NCBI GenBank assembly: GCA_025360985.1
Contig: JANYBA010000027.1
Coordinates: 1-9,597 of the forward strand
Direction of reading: 5' to 3'
Origin: Gammaproteobacteria bacterium
GTDB taxonomy: Bacteria > Pseudomonadota > Gammaproteobacteria > Xanthomonadales > Xanthomonadaceae
DNA: 9,597 nucleotides
Shown here: piece by piece, positions 1 to 6,238 of the stretch
Position numbering within the stretch: the stretch's first letter is position 1
Layout of the letters: every line of letters starts with the position of its first letter
The notes under the pieces: model-generated
What the model saw: the letters and a program-made list of their open reading frames with translations, nothing else
Database searches by the model: none
What the model was told of the DNA's origin: nothing
Position numbers and translations under genes: made by a program

Positions 1-967
1 CGCGCGTCATGCGCGCCGTCATGGTGCCGCGCAGGTTCGGCGGCGGCAGGGTCGAGTAGCTGGCGCGCCCGCCGAACAGCAGGCGGTGGTCGGAGCTCAG
101 GCGGAAATAATCCAGCGCCCAGTTGACGTCGGCGACCGCCATGCCATTGCCGATCAGGGCCTTGGCGCGCGCTTCGCCCAGTGGCTCGGTGGCGCCGATG
201 TAGGTGCCGACCGGCATGATCCGGGAATCGAGCTCGGGCGCGATGCCGTGCACGTAGGCGTTGCCGGCGAGCACGGCGAAATCGCAGTGCAGCTCGCCCA
301 TCGCGGTCTGGAATACCGGGCGGTTGCCGCGGCGCAGGACCGTGACCTTCGAGTTCTCGTAGATCCGCACGCCGCGCGAGATGGCGGCGCGGGCCACGCC
401 GAGCGTGTAATTGAGCGGATGCAGGTGACCGCTGGCGGGATCGTACAAAGCGCCGAGGTAGCGGTCGCTGGCGAGCTGTTCGCGAAGCTTCTCGCGCTCC
501 CACCACTCCAGCGGATAGCCGTAGTTGTCGGCCATGTCGCGCTGCAGGGCCTTGAGTTCTTCGACCTGGCGCGGCTTGATCGGCACGTGCGCGTGGCCGT
601 CCTTCCAGTCGCAGTCGATGTTGAAAGCGGCGCGACGTTCGTGGATCAGGCGCATGCCTTCGCGCGACCACTCGAACATCCGGCGGGCATCATCGAGCCC
701 GATCAGGTCGGCGATCCTGGACTGGTCGCAACTGAATCCGAAGATGGCCTGGCCGCCGTTGCGACCGGATGCGCCCCAGCCGACCCTTTCCGCTTCGAGC
801 ACGACGACCTTGTAGCCGGCCTCGGCCAGTTCCAATGCCGCCGACAGTCCGGTCAGGCCCGCGCCGAGCACGCAGACGTCGGCCCGCTCGGCGCCGACCA
901 GACGCGGCAGATCGGGCGCGACATGCGCCGTCTTCGCATACCAGGTCAGTGCGTTGGTGGTGCTCAT
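1..967 (-). CDS. puuB: Gamma-glutamylputrescine oxidase-like FAD oxidoreductase (partial, C-terminus off the window)
   Basis: Reads leftward from ATG at 967-965 and stays open to the window edge: 322 codons of a family usually about 425-430 residues long. It starts MSTTNALTWYAKTA. A Rossmann FAD-binding motif GAGLTG lies at residues 35-40, and the beta-2 acidic residue E58 follows. GWGASGRNGGQ at 63-73 is the stretch typical of the DAO/PuuB oxidases. By family knowledge the enzyme oxidises gamma-glutamylated putrescine to gamma-glutamyl-aminobutyraldehyde, releasing ammonia and H2O2, in the cytoplasm. The start lies 21 bp after the stop of the upstream glutamine-synthetase-family gene, so the two are very likely cotranscribed as a PuuA-PuuB pair. 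A weak GAGCG ribosome site precedes the ATG. The family call is firm. The exact substrate is inferred from context, and a related D-amino-acid or glycine oxidase-like activity cannot be excluded. Confidence 0.88.
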   Translation of the reverse strand, partial: MSTTNALTWYAKTAHVAPDLPRLVGAERADVCVLGAGLTGLSAALELAEAGYKVVVLEAERVGWGASGRNGGQAIFGFSCDQSRIADLIGLDDARRMFEWSREGMRLIHERRAAFNIDCDWKDGHAHVPIKPRQVEELKALQRDMADNYGYPLEWWEREKLREQLASDRYLGALYDPASGHLHPLNYTLGVARAAISRGVRIYENSKVTVLRRGNRPVFQTAMGELHCDFAVLAGNAYVHGIAPELDSRIMPVGTYIGATEPLGEARAKALIGNGMAVADVNWALDYFRLSSDHRLLFGGRASYSTLPPPNLRGTMTARMTR

Positions 968-988
968 GGTTCGCTCACGAGCCCAAGC

Positions 989-2365
989 TTACACCTGCCG
1001 CAGGTACCACTCGATCTCGAGCGTGGTGACTTCGGCGTAGAAACTGCGCATCTCTTTCAGTTTCTGCTGGCCGAAGATGTGCTGGAATTCCGGGCCGAAG
1101 GCCTGGGCGATGAAGCCGCTGGCGAGGAAGTCGTTGATGGTGTCGCGCCAGAACAGTTGCCGCATCTCGGTTTGTTCGTAGGCATTGCCGACGATCGGCG
1201 GGCCCGGGTCGCCCTTGGTTTCCAGGCCATGCAGGATGCCGGCGAGCACCGCGGCCGTGACCAGGTAGGGATTGGCGTCGGCGCCGGCGATGCGGTGCTC
1301 GATGCGGGTATTGGCCGGGTCGCTGTGCGGGATGCGCATGGCGACCGTGCGGTTGTTGAAGCCCCAGCAGTCGTTGAGCGGCACGAAGGCGTTGAGCACG
1401 AAGCGCCGGTAGCTGTTGGCGTGCGGCGCGAACATCAGCATGCAGTCCTTCGACACCTGCTGCAGGCCGTAGACGCCATGGCGCAGCGCGTCGCTCGGCG
1501 CCGAAGGTTCGCAGGCGAAGATGTTGTTTCCGGCCTTGTCGAGCACGCTGACGTGGATGTGCGTGCCGCTGCCGGCCTGGTCGCCGAAGGGCTTGGCCAT
1601 GAAGCTGGCCATCAGCCCCTCGTTGGCGGCGACCGCCTTGACCGCGCGCTTGAGCAGGATGGCATCGTCGCAGGCGACCAGGGCGTCGCTGCGATGCTTG
1701 AGGTTGATCTCGAACTGGCCCGGCGCGTATTCGGCGACGGCGGTGTCGGCCGGGATGTGCTGGGCGCGGCAGGCATCGGTGACGGCGTCGGTGAAGCCCT
1801 GGTAATCGTTCAGGTCTTCCATGTAATAGACCTGCGTGGTCTTGTTGCGCTCGCCGGTGGTCGGATTGATCGACGTCTGCGGCCGGCCGTGCCCGTCGAG
1901 TTGCGGATCGAGCAGGTAGAACTCCAGTTCGACCGCGACCACGGGGTTCAAGCCGAGGGCGTGGTAGCGCTCGATCACCCGCTTGAGCACTTCGCGCGGA
2001 TTGGCGGCAAACATGCGGCCGTGGCCGTCCTCCATGGCCAGCAGCAGCTGCGCCATCGGCCGGTCCTGCCAGGGAATGACCTTGAGGGTGCCGGGCACGG
2101 GTCGGCATATCCGGTCCTCGTCGCCGATGTCGTAGCCCAGGCCGGTCTCTTCGACCGTATTGCCGGTGATGTCGGTGGCGATCAGGGACATCGGCAGGCA
2201 GACGCCGTTCTGGTAGACCTTCTCCAGTGCGTCGCGGGTGATGCGCTTGCCGCGGAGCAGGCCATTCATGTCCGGGAGGAGCAGGTCGACGGTTTCGCAA
2301 TCCGGGATCGCGGCGAGCTCGGTGGCGTCTTCCGCGGGGAGGGTGCTGGCGTCCATGGGATTCAT
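989..2365 (-). CDS. puuA: Gamma-glutamylputrescine synthetase (glutamine synthetase family, PuuA/SpuI-type)
   Basis: 458 residues from ATG at 2365; a second ATG at 2356 (MDAS...) has a better spaced GGA, so the true start may be 3 codons later. It ligates glutamate to the amine of putrescine using ATP, the first step of the Puu pathway. Glutamine-synthetase signatures are present: VAVELEFYLLD at 143-153 (metal ligands E146/E148), APGQFEINLKH at 214-224, GSGTHIHVSV at 265-274 (H269/H271), NSYRRF at 317-322, NNRTVAMRIP at 337-346, and RIEHRIAGADANPYL at 354-368. The LLLPDMNGLLRGKR stretch (28-41) and the EIEWYL C-terminus recall E. coli PuuA (472 aa), so this is probably the PuuA orthologue. 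It is transcribed divergently from the hydrolase gene, as spuI is from spuA in P. aeruginosa. An extended frame back to 2455 exists but would run through the promoter-like region and lacks family similarity. Confidence 0.92.
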   Translation of the reverse strand: MNPMDASTLPAEDATELAAIPDCETVDLLLPDMNGLLRGKRITRDALEKVYQNGVCLPMSLIATDITGNTVEETGLGYDIGDEDRICRPVPGTLKVIPWQDRPMAQLLLAMEDGHGRMFAANPREVLKRVIERYHALGLNPVVAVELEFYLLDPQLDGHGRPQTSINPTTGERNKTTQVYYMEDLNDYQGFTDAVTDACRAQHIPADTAVAEYAPGQFEINLKHRSDALVACDDAILLKRAVKAVAANEGLMASFMAKPFGDQAGSGTHIHVSVLDKAGNNIFACEPSAPSDALRHGVYGLQQVSKDCMLMFAPHANSYRRFVLNAFVPLNDCWGFNNRTVAMRIPHSDPANTRIEHRIAGADANPYLVTAAVLAGILHGLETKGDPGPPIVGNAYEQTEMRQLFWRDTINDFLASGFIAQAFGPEFQHIFGQQKLKEMRSFYAEVTTLEIEWYLRQV

Positions 2366-2382
2366 CCGTTGTGGCTGGCGGG

Positions 2383-2409
2383 AGTCTACCAGATCGTTCC
2401 AACTGTAAA
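2383..2409 (-). promoter_or_regulatory. Candidate promoter for the leftward puuA-puuB unit
   Basis: On the minus strand TTTACA (2409-2404) is followed after 15 bp by TAGACT (2388-2383). The -10 is preceded by TGG, giving an extended -10 TGGTAGACT. The spacer is shorter than the usual 17 bp, which an extended -10 can tolerate. A start near 2376 would leave a leader of only about 10-20 nt before ATG 2365 or 2356. Found by eye, no scoring. Confidence 0.4.
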
Positions 2410-2415
2410 GAATCT
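2391..2415. promoter_or_regulatory. Imperfect inverted repeat overlapping the puuA -35 region (possible operator)
   Basis: AGATCGTT (2391-2398) and AAGAATCT (2408-2415) form a dyad AGATnnTT-N9-AAnnATCT, with 6 of 8 bases paired per arm. It is centred about 2403 and covers the candidate -35 of the leftward promoter. Its size suits a dimeric repressor or activator, but I recognise no specific regulator consensus, and chance is a real alternative. Confidence 0.28.
2405..2413 (+). repeat. 9-bp direct repeat, copy 1 (GTAAAGAAT)
   Basis: An exact copy of GTAAAGAAT recurs at 2489-2497, 84 bp away, which is eight helical turns at 10.5 bp per turn. Both copies are in the divergent promoter region and on the same strand. 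This copy also forms part of the inverted repeat at 2391-2415. Confidence 0.4.
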
Positions 2416-2429
2416 TCATCACCCGTGGC

Positions 2430-2453
2430 GGGCCAGCGAGGGCCGGCGAGGGC
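2430..2453 (+). repeat. 10-bp imperfect tandem repeat, about 2.4 copies
   Basis: GGGCCAGCGA (2430-2439), GGGCCGGCGA (2440-2449) and a partial GGGC (2450-2453) follow one another in phase with one mismatch. The 10-bp period is close to a helical turn. It sits between the two promoter halves of the divergent region. Function unknown; it could be simple replication slippage. Confidence 0.45.
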
Positions 2454-2488
2454 AAGATGCCGGAAAATGGCCGAATTGGTGCGTTGCG

Positions 2489-2497
2489 GTAAAGAAT
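2489..2497 (+). repeat. 9-bp direct repeat, copy 2 (GTAAAGAAT)
   Basis: Identical to 2405-2413 and 84 bp from it. It lies just upstream of the dyad at 2498-2513 and the rightward -10. Paired sites on one helix face could bind one regulator across the region, but this is inferred from spacing alone. Confidence 0.4.
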
Positions 2498-2513
2498 GCC
2501 GTCGTGCGATGGC
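2498..2513. promoter_or_regulatory. 16-bp dyad at the -35 position of the rightward promoter
   Basis: GCCGTCGTGCGATGGC reads as two 7-base arms (GCCGTCG and CGATGGC) around TG, with 6 of 7 positions complementary. It occupies the place where a -35 element for the -10 at 2529-2534 would be, and no good TTGACA match is there. That fits an activator- or repressor-controlled promoter. The regulator cannot be named from the sequence. Confidence 0.33.
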
Positions 2514-2525
2514 TGTGCGCCGCGT

Positions 2526-2534
2526 TGATAAAAT
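2526..2534 (+). promoter_or_regulatory. Candidate extended -10 promoter of the spuABC-pot operon
   Basis: TGATAAAAT is an extended -10 (TGn plus TAAAAT, 5 of 6 to consensus). It is one of the few AT-rich patches in the divergent region. A transcript starting near 2541 would have a leader of about 39 nt before ATG 2580. The -35 is poor (GCGATG area), so control through the overlapping dyad is likely. Confidence 0.45.
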
Positions 2535-2579
2535 CACACGGCCGGGGTAACGTGGGTCATCCCCTCGCATGAGTTCCAC

Positions 2580-3335
2580 ATGCCGCCAGTACCGCTCGTC
2601 GGACTCCCGTCTGACCGCAAACAGATCGGGCGCCACCCGTTCCAGGCGGTGGGCGAGAAATACATTCGCGGCGTGGCCGACGGCGCCGGTTGCCTGCCGG
2701 TCCTGCTGCCCTCGATGAGCCCGCCGCTGGACCTGCGCGACCTGTTGTCGCGGCTCGACGGCCTGCTGCTGACCGGGTCGCTGAGCAACATCGAGCCGCA
2801 CCACTACGGCGACGAGTCCACCTATCCCGGCAACCTGCACGATCCCTCGCGCGACGCGACGACTTTGCCCTTGGTGCCGCTGGCGATCGAAATGAAGGTG
2901 CCGGTGCTCGCCGTTTGCCGCGGCTTCCAGGAAGTGAACGTCGCGCTCGGCGGCAGCCTCTACCAGAAGGTGCACGAGGTCGAAGGATTCGACGACCATC
3001 GCGAAGACCTCGAGGACGAACTCGACGTGCAGTACGCGCCGATCCACCCCGTGCGACTGGCGCCGAACGGTTTGCTGGCGAAGATCGCCGACGCCGACGA
3101 GGTGATGGTCAATTCCCTGCACGGCCAGGGCCTGCGAACGCCCGGCCGCAACCTTGTGGTGGAAGCCACGGCGCCCGACGGGCTGGTCGAGGCCGTGCGC
3201 CTGGATTCGTCCGACAGCTTCCTGCTCGCCGTCCAGTGGCATCCGGAATGGAAGGTCCGCGACAATCCGTTCTACCTCGGCATATTCCAGGCCTTCGCCG
3301 CCGCCTGCCACGAACGCGCCGCACTGCGAGCCTGA
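2580..3335 (+). CDS. puuD: Gamma-glutamyl-GABA hydrolase (class I glutamine amidotransferase-like, PuuD/SpuA)
   Basis: 251 residues, against about 254 for E. coli PuuD. It hydrolyses gamma-glutamyl-GABA to GABA and glutamate, the last step of the gamma-glutamylated putrescine route, in the cytoplasm. The peptidase C26 fold is clear: GLLLTGSLSNIEPHHYG at 61-77 (oxyanion side), nucleophile C113 in AVCRGFQE, VNSLHGQG at 177-184, SPDGLVEA-like APDGLVEA at 198-205, and QWHPEW at 219-224 giving catalytic H221 and E223. The ATG at 2580 has only a weak GAG six bases upstream. No other in-frame ATG exists between it and the stop at 2529, and the family N-terminus starts here. It is the first gene of the rightward operon, and its TGA lies 3 bp before the next ATG, in the same frame. 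Equivalent to spuA of P. aeruginosa. Confidence 0.93.
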   Translation: MPPVPLVGLPSDRKQIGRHPFQAVGEKYIRGVADGAGCLPVLLPSMSPPLDLRDLLSRLDGLLLTGSLSNIEPHHYGDESTYPGNLHDPSRDATTLPLVPLAIEMKVPVLAVCRGFQEVNVALGGSLYQKVHEVEGFDDHREDLEDELDVQYAPIHPVRLAPNGLLAKIADADEVMVNSLHGQGLRTPGRNLVVEATAPDGLVEAVRLDSSDSFLLAVQWHPEWKVRDNPFYLGIFQAFAAACHERAALRA

Positions 3336-3338
3336 GCC

Positions 3339-4754
3339 ATGGCCAAGAAACCCGCCAACAAGAAACAGGCCGCCGGCCAAGCCGCTGGCAAGCCCGCGGA
3401 ACCAGAGCACATCGACAGCACGCTCAAGCGTTGGCTCAAGGACAACCGCATCACCGAGGTCGAGTGCCTGGTGCCGGATTTCACCGGCAACGCCCGCGGC
3501 AAGATCGTGCCGGCGACCAAGTTCTCGCACGACTACGGCACGCGCCTGCCGGAAGGCATCCTGGTGGCGACGGTCACCGGCGACTATCCGGACAACTACG
3601 ACGAACTGGTCTCGGCTTCCGATTCCGACATGTACCTGCGTCCGGATCCCGACACCGTGCGCATGGTGCCCTGGGCGACCGACCCGACCGCGCAAATCAT
3701 CCACGACTGCTACACGCGCGACGGCCGCTCGCACGAGCTGGCGCCGCGCAGCGTGCTCAAGCGGGTGCTGGCGCTCTACGACGCCATGGGCCTGAAGCCG
3801 ATCGTGGCGCCGGAGCTGGAATTTTTCCTGGTCCAGAAAAACACCGACCCGGATTTCCCCCTGCAGCCGCCGGCCGGGCGCAACGGCCGCCCGGAAACGG
3901 CGCGGCAGAGCTATTCGATCGACGCGGTCAACGAGTTCGATCCGATCCTGGACATGATGTACGACTACTGCGAGGCGATGGAGCTCGACGTCGACACCCT
4001 GATCCACGAATCCGGCGCGGCGCAACTGGAGGTGAATTTCCAGCATGCCGACCCGATGTCGCGCGCCGACCAGGTGTTCCTGTTCAAGCGCACCATGCGC
4101 GAGGCCGCGCTGCGCCACGGCATCTACGCGACTTTCCTGGCCAAGCCGATGTCGAACGAGCCGGGCAGCTCGATGCACATCCACCAGAGCATGGTCGACG
4201 GCAAGTCCGGCAAGAATCTGTTCGCTGGCAGCAAGCCGGGCAAGCACAGCGATCTGTTCATGCATTACCTCGGCGGCCTGCAGAAGTACGTGCCGAAGGC
4301 GATGCCGTTCTTCGCACCGAACGTCAATTCCTACCGGCGCCTGGCGCTGGGCGAGGTCGCGCCGATCAACGTGCAATGGGGCTACGACAACCGCACCTGC
4401 GGCCTGCGCGTGCCGATGGACACGCCGGAAAACACCCGCGTCGAAAGCCGGTTCGCCGGTTCCGATGCCAATCCCTACCTGGCGATGGCCGCGACCCTGC
4501 TGTGCGGCTACCTCGGCATCAAGGAAAAGCTCAAGCCGACCGAGCCGCTGTCCGGCAGCGCCCAGGACAAGGGCTTCGAATTGCCGCGCTCGCTCGAGGA
4601 GGCGCTGGCGCTGCTGCGCGACTGCGCGCCGCTGCAGGCCGCGCTCGGGCCGCGCTTCGTCAAGGCCTACATCTCGGTGAAGCAGAAGGAATACGAAACT
4701 TTCTTCCGCGTCATCAGTTCCTGGGAACGCGAATTCCTGCTTTTGAACGTGTAA
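3339..4754 (+). CDS. spuB: Second gamma-glutamylpolyamine synthetase (glutamine synthetase family, SpuB-type)
   Basis: 471 residues. Glutamine-synthetase motifs are VAPELEFFLV at 156-165 (E159/E161), SGAAQLEVNFQH at 225-236 (E231), GSSMHIHQSM at 276-285 (H280/H282), NSYRRL at 330-335, DNRTCGLRVP at 350-359, and RVESRFAGSDANPYL at 367-381. Where housekeeping GlnA has the adenylylated Tyr (NLYDLP), this protein reads KGFELP (F413), so GlnE-type control seems unlikely. It differs clearly from the 989-2365 paralogue (EVNFQHADPM here, EINLKHRSDA there), which suggests another polyamine substrate; by family knowledge it glutamylates a polyamine with ATP. Residues 1-23 form a Lys/Ala-rich tail (MAKKPANKKQAAGQAAGK) before the fold. 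No ATG, GTG or TTG codon lies between this start and the domain, so the tail is probably translated. Position after the hydrolase gene and before the aminotransferase matches spuB. Confidence 0.92.
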   Translation: MAKKPANKKQAAGQAAGKPAEPEHIDSTLKRWLKDNRITEVECLVPDFTGNARGKIVPATKFSHDYGTRLPEGILVATVTGDYPDNYDELVSASDSDMYLRPDPDTVRMVPWATDPTAQIIHDCYTRDGRSHELAPRSVLKRVLALYDAMGLKPIVAPELEFFLVQKNTDPDFPLQPPAGRNGRPETARQSYSIDAVNEFDPILDMMYDYCEAMELDVDTLIHESGAAQLEVNFQHADPMSRADQVFLFKRTMREAALRHGIYATFLAKPMSNEPGSSMHIHQSMVDGKSGKNLFAGSKPGKHSDLFMHYLGGLQKYVPKAMPFFAPNVNSYRRLALGEVAPINVQWGYDNRTCGLRVPMDTPENTRVESRFAGSDANPYLAMAATLLCGYLGIKEKLKPTEPLSGSAQDKGFELPRSLEEALALLRDCAPLQAALGPRFVKAYISVKQKEYETFFRVISSWEREFLLLNV

Positions 4755-4780
4755 CGCCTGAACGTCTGATCCTCTCCGCC

Positions 4781-4784
4781 GGAG
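4781..4784 (+). promoter_or_regulatory. Ribosome binding site of spuC
   Basis: GGAG with a 6-nt spacer (CTGTTA) to ATG 4791 fixes the start. It is much stronger than the sites before the two upstream genes. Confidence 0.75.
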
Positions 4785-4790
4785 CTGTTA

Positions 4791-6170
4791 ATGGACCACC
4801 TCGACACCCGCCAGCTGCAGCAGCTCGACGCCGACCACCACCTGCACCCGTTCAACGACAACGCCGCGCTGGCGAAAAAAGGCACGCGCATCCTGACCCG
4901 CGGCGAAGGCTGCTACGTCTGGGATGCCGACGGCAATAAACTGCTCGATGCCTTCGCCGGCCTGTGGTGCGTGAACGTTGGCTACGGCCGCAAGGAGCTG
5001 GGCCGGGTGGCGGCGAAGCAGATGGACCAGCTCGCCTACTACAACAGCTTTTTCAGCTGCACCACCGAGCCGACCATCATGCTGTCGGCCAAGCTGGCCG
5101 AGCTGACCCCGTACGACCTCAACCACGTCTTCTATTCGAACTCCGGTTCCGAGGCCAACGACACCATCCTGCGCATGGTCCGGCATTTCTGGGCGGTGCA
5201 GGACCAGCCGGGCAAGAGCATCTTCATCGGCCGCAACAATGGTTACCACGGTTCGACCGTCGCCGGCGCCAGCCTCGGCGGCATGAAGGGCATGCACAAG
5301 CAGGGCGGCCTGCCGATCCCGGACATCGTCCACATCGATCCGCCGTTCTGGTTCGCCGACGGCGGCGACATGGGCGAGGAAGAATACGGCCGGGTTTGCG
5401 CCAAGCGGCTTGAAGACAAGATCCTCGAATTGGGTCCGGACCGTGTTGCCGCCTTTATCGGCGAGCCGATCATGGGTGCGATCGGCGTCTGGATCCCGCC
5501 GGCGAACTACTGGCGGGAAATCGAGAAAATTTGCCGCAAGTACGACGTGCTGCTGGTCGCCGACGAAGTGATCTGCGGTTTCGGCCGCACCGGCGAGTGG
5601 TTCGCGAGCCAGTACTACGATTTCCGGCCGGACATCATGACCCTGGCCAAGGGCATCACGTCCGGATACATCCCGCTCGGCGCGGTGATGTTCAACGATC
5701 GCGTCGCCAAGGTGCTGGCCGAGCAGGGCGGGGAACTCGCCCACGGCTACACCTACTCGGGCCACCCGGTCTGCGCGGCGGTGGCGCTGGAGAACATCCG
5801 CATCCTGCAGGACGAGAAAATCGTCGAAACCTGCAAGAACGACACCGGCCCCTACCTGGCCAGCCGCTGGGCCGAATTGGGCGCACATCCGCTGGTCGGC
5901 CAAGCCAGGATCGCCGGCATGGTCGGCGCGCTGGAACTGGTGCCGAACAAGCCGGAGCGCCGCTATTTTGACGATCGCGGCAAGGTTGGCGTGCTCTGCC
6001 GCGACATCGCACTGAGGAATGGCCTGATCCTGCGCGCGACCTACGATTCGATGCTGCTGTCGCCGCCCCTGGTGATCAGCCGGGCGCAGGTCGACGAGCT
6101 GTTCGAAAAAGCCTGGAAGAGCCTGAACGAGACCGCCCGCGAGCTCGGGATGGGGTCGGTCGGGAGTTGA
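4791..6170 (+). CDS. spuC: Putrescine-pyruvate aminotransferase, class III PLP enzyme (SpuC-type)
   Basis: 459 residues, the usual length for SpuC and related omega-transaminases. By family knowledge it transfers the amino group of putrescine (also cadaverine or spermidine) to pyruvate, giving 4-aminobutanal and alanine. Fold type I features run in order: LLDAFAGLWCVNVGYG at 51-66, NSGSEAND at 117-124 (PLP phosphate loop), GYHGST at 151-156 (stacking Y152), FIGEPIMGAIG at 222-232, VADEVICGFGRTG at 256-268 (D258 to the pyridine N), TLAKGITSGYIPLGA at 284-298 with Schiff-base K287, GYTYSGHP at 319-326 (T321), and the C-terminal ILRATYDSMLLSPPL (413-427) with R415, near the usual substrate-carboxylate site. 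It lies 36 bp after spuB. It offers a route parallel to gamma-glutamylation. Automated naming would be aspartate aminotransferase family; the substrate call rests on motifs plus context. Confidence 0.91.
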   Translation: MDHLDTRQLQQLDADHHLHPFNDNAALAKKGTRILTRGEGCYVWDADGNKLLDAFAGLWCVNVGYGRKELGRVAAKQMDQLAYYNSFFSCTTEPTIMLSAKLAELTPYDLNHVFYSNSGSEANDTILRMVRHFWAVQDQPGKSIFIGRNNGYHGSTVAGASLGGMKGMHKQGGLPIPDIVHIDPPFWFADGGDMGEEEYGRVCAKRLEDKILELGPDRVAAFIGEPIMGAIGVWIPPANYWREIEKICRKYDVLLVADEVICGFGRTGEWFASQYYDFRPDIMTLAKGITSGYIPLGAVMFNDRVAKVLAEQGGELAHGYTYSGHPVCAAVALENIRILQDEKIVETCKNDTGPYLASRWAELGAHPLVGQARIAGMVGALELVPNKPERRYFDDRGKVGVLCRDIALRNGLILRATYDSMLLSPPLVISRAQVDELFEKAWKSLNETARELGMGSVGS

Positions 6171-6198
6171 TTTCAATGCCGGGCCGGCTGTGTATGAT
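6171..6198 (+). promoter_or_regulatory. Possible internal promoter ahead of the binding-protein gene
   Basis: TATGAT (6193-6198) matches the -10 consensus at 5 of 6 positions in an otherwise GC-rich gap. The best -35 at acceptable distance is TTTCAA (6171-6176, 16-bp spacer), only 3 of 6. Transcription from near 6205 would give the transporter genes independent expression from the catabolic genes. The -10 lies inside the loop of the hairpin at 6179-6205. Confidence 0.3.
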
Positions 6199-6205
6199 GG
6201 CCCGG
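6179..6205 (+). other. Hairpin in the spuC-binding protein intergenic gap
   Basis: CCGGGCC (6179-6185) and GGCCCGG (6199-6205) form a perfect 7-bp GC stem with a 13-nt loop, 9 bases after the spuC stop. No T-run follows, so it is not a typical intrinsic terminator. An mRNA processing or stability element is more likely. It would protect the 3' end of the upstream message or mark the 5' end of the transporter message. Confidence 0.5.
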
Positions 6206-6227
6206 AACCGCCAAAGCGTTCACTACC

Positions 6228-6232
6228 GGAGG
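6228..6232 (+). promoter_or_regulatory. Strong ribosome binding site of the binding-protein gene
   Basis: GGAGG with a 6-nt spacer (CTAGTC) to ATG 6239. It is the best Shine-Dalgarno in the window, which fits the high expression usual for binding proteins. It rules out the ATG at 6167, which would also bury the signal peptide. Confidence 0.85.
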
Positions 6233-6238
6233 CTAGTC

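Noticed and set aside
2366..2455. 30-residue N-terminal extension of the minus-strand PuuA from ATG 2455.
   Set aside because: It would place the promoter-like elements and repeats inside coding sequence; known PuuA-like proteins have no matching extension.
86..2572. An 828-codon open frame on the plus strand across puuB and puuA.
   Set aside because: Antisense to two genes with intact catalytic motifs; no recognisable domain, and His/Val/Asp/Gly/Arg-rich composition is typical of a GC-rich shadow frame.
2569..2718. A 49-codon frame starting ATGAGT 11 bases before the puuD start, possible leader peptide.
   Set aside because: It overlaps puuD out of frame, has no ribosome site and no attenuator-like structure or residue run.
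975..4376. An 1133-codon open frame on the minus strand.
   Set aside because: It overlaps puuA in another frame and is antisense to puuD and spuB. Low-complexity Arg/His-rich translation and no domain.
2690..4939. A 749-codon plus-strand frame over puuD, spuB and the start of spuC.
   Set aside because: Arg/Ala/Pro-rich shadow of the real genes, which are in another frame with clear motifs.
4788..6176. A minus-strand frame almost exactly antisense to spuC.
   Set aside because: Coincidence of codon bias; no homology pattern, and spuC has all PLP-enzyme residues.
6167..6238. Upstream ATG that would extend the binding protein by 24 residues.
   Set aside because: It puts non-hydrophobic residues before the signal peptide, whereas GGAGG is ideally spaced for ATG 6239.
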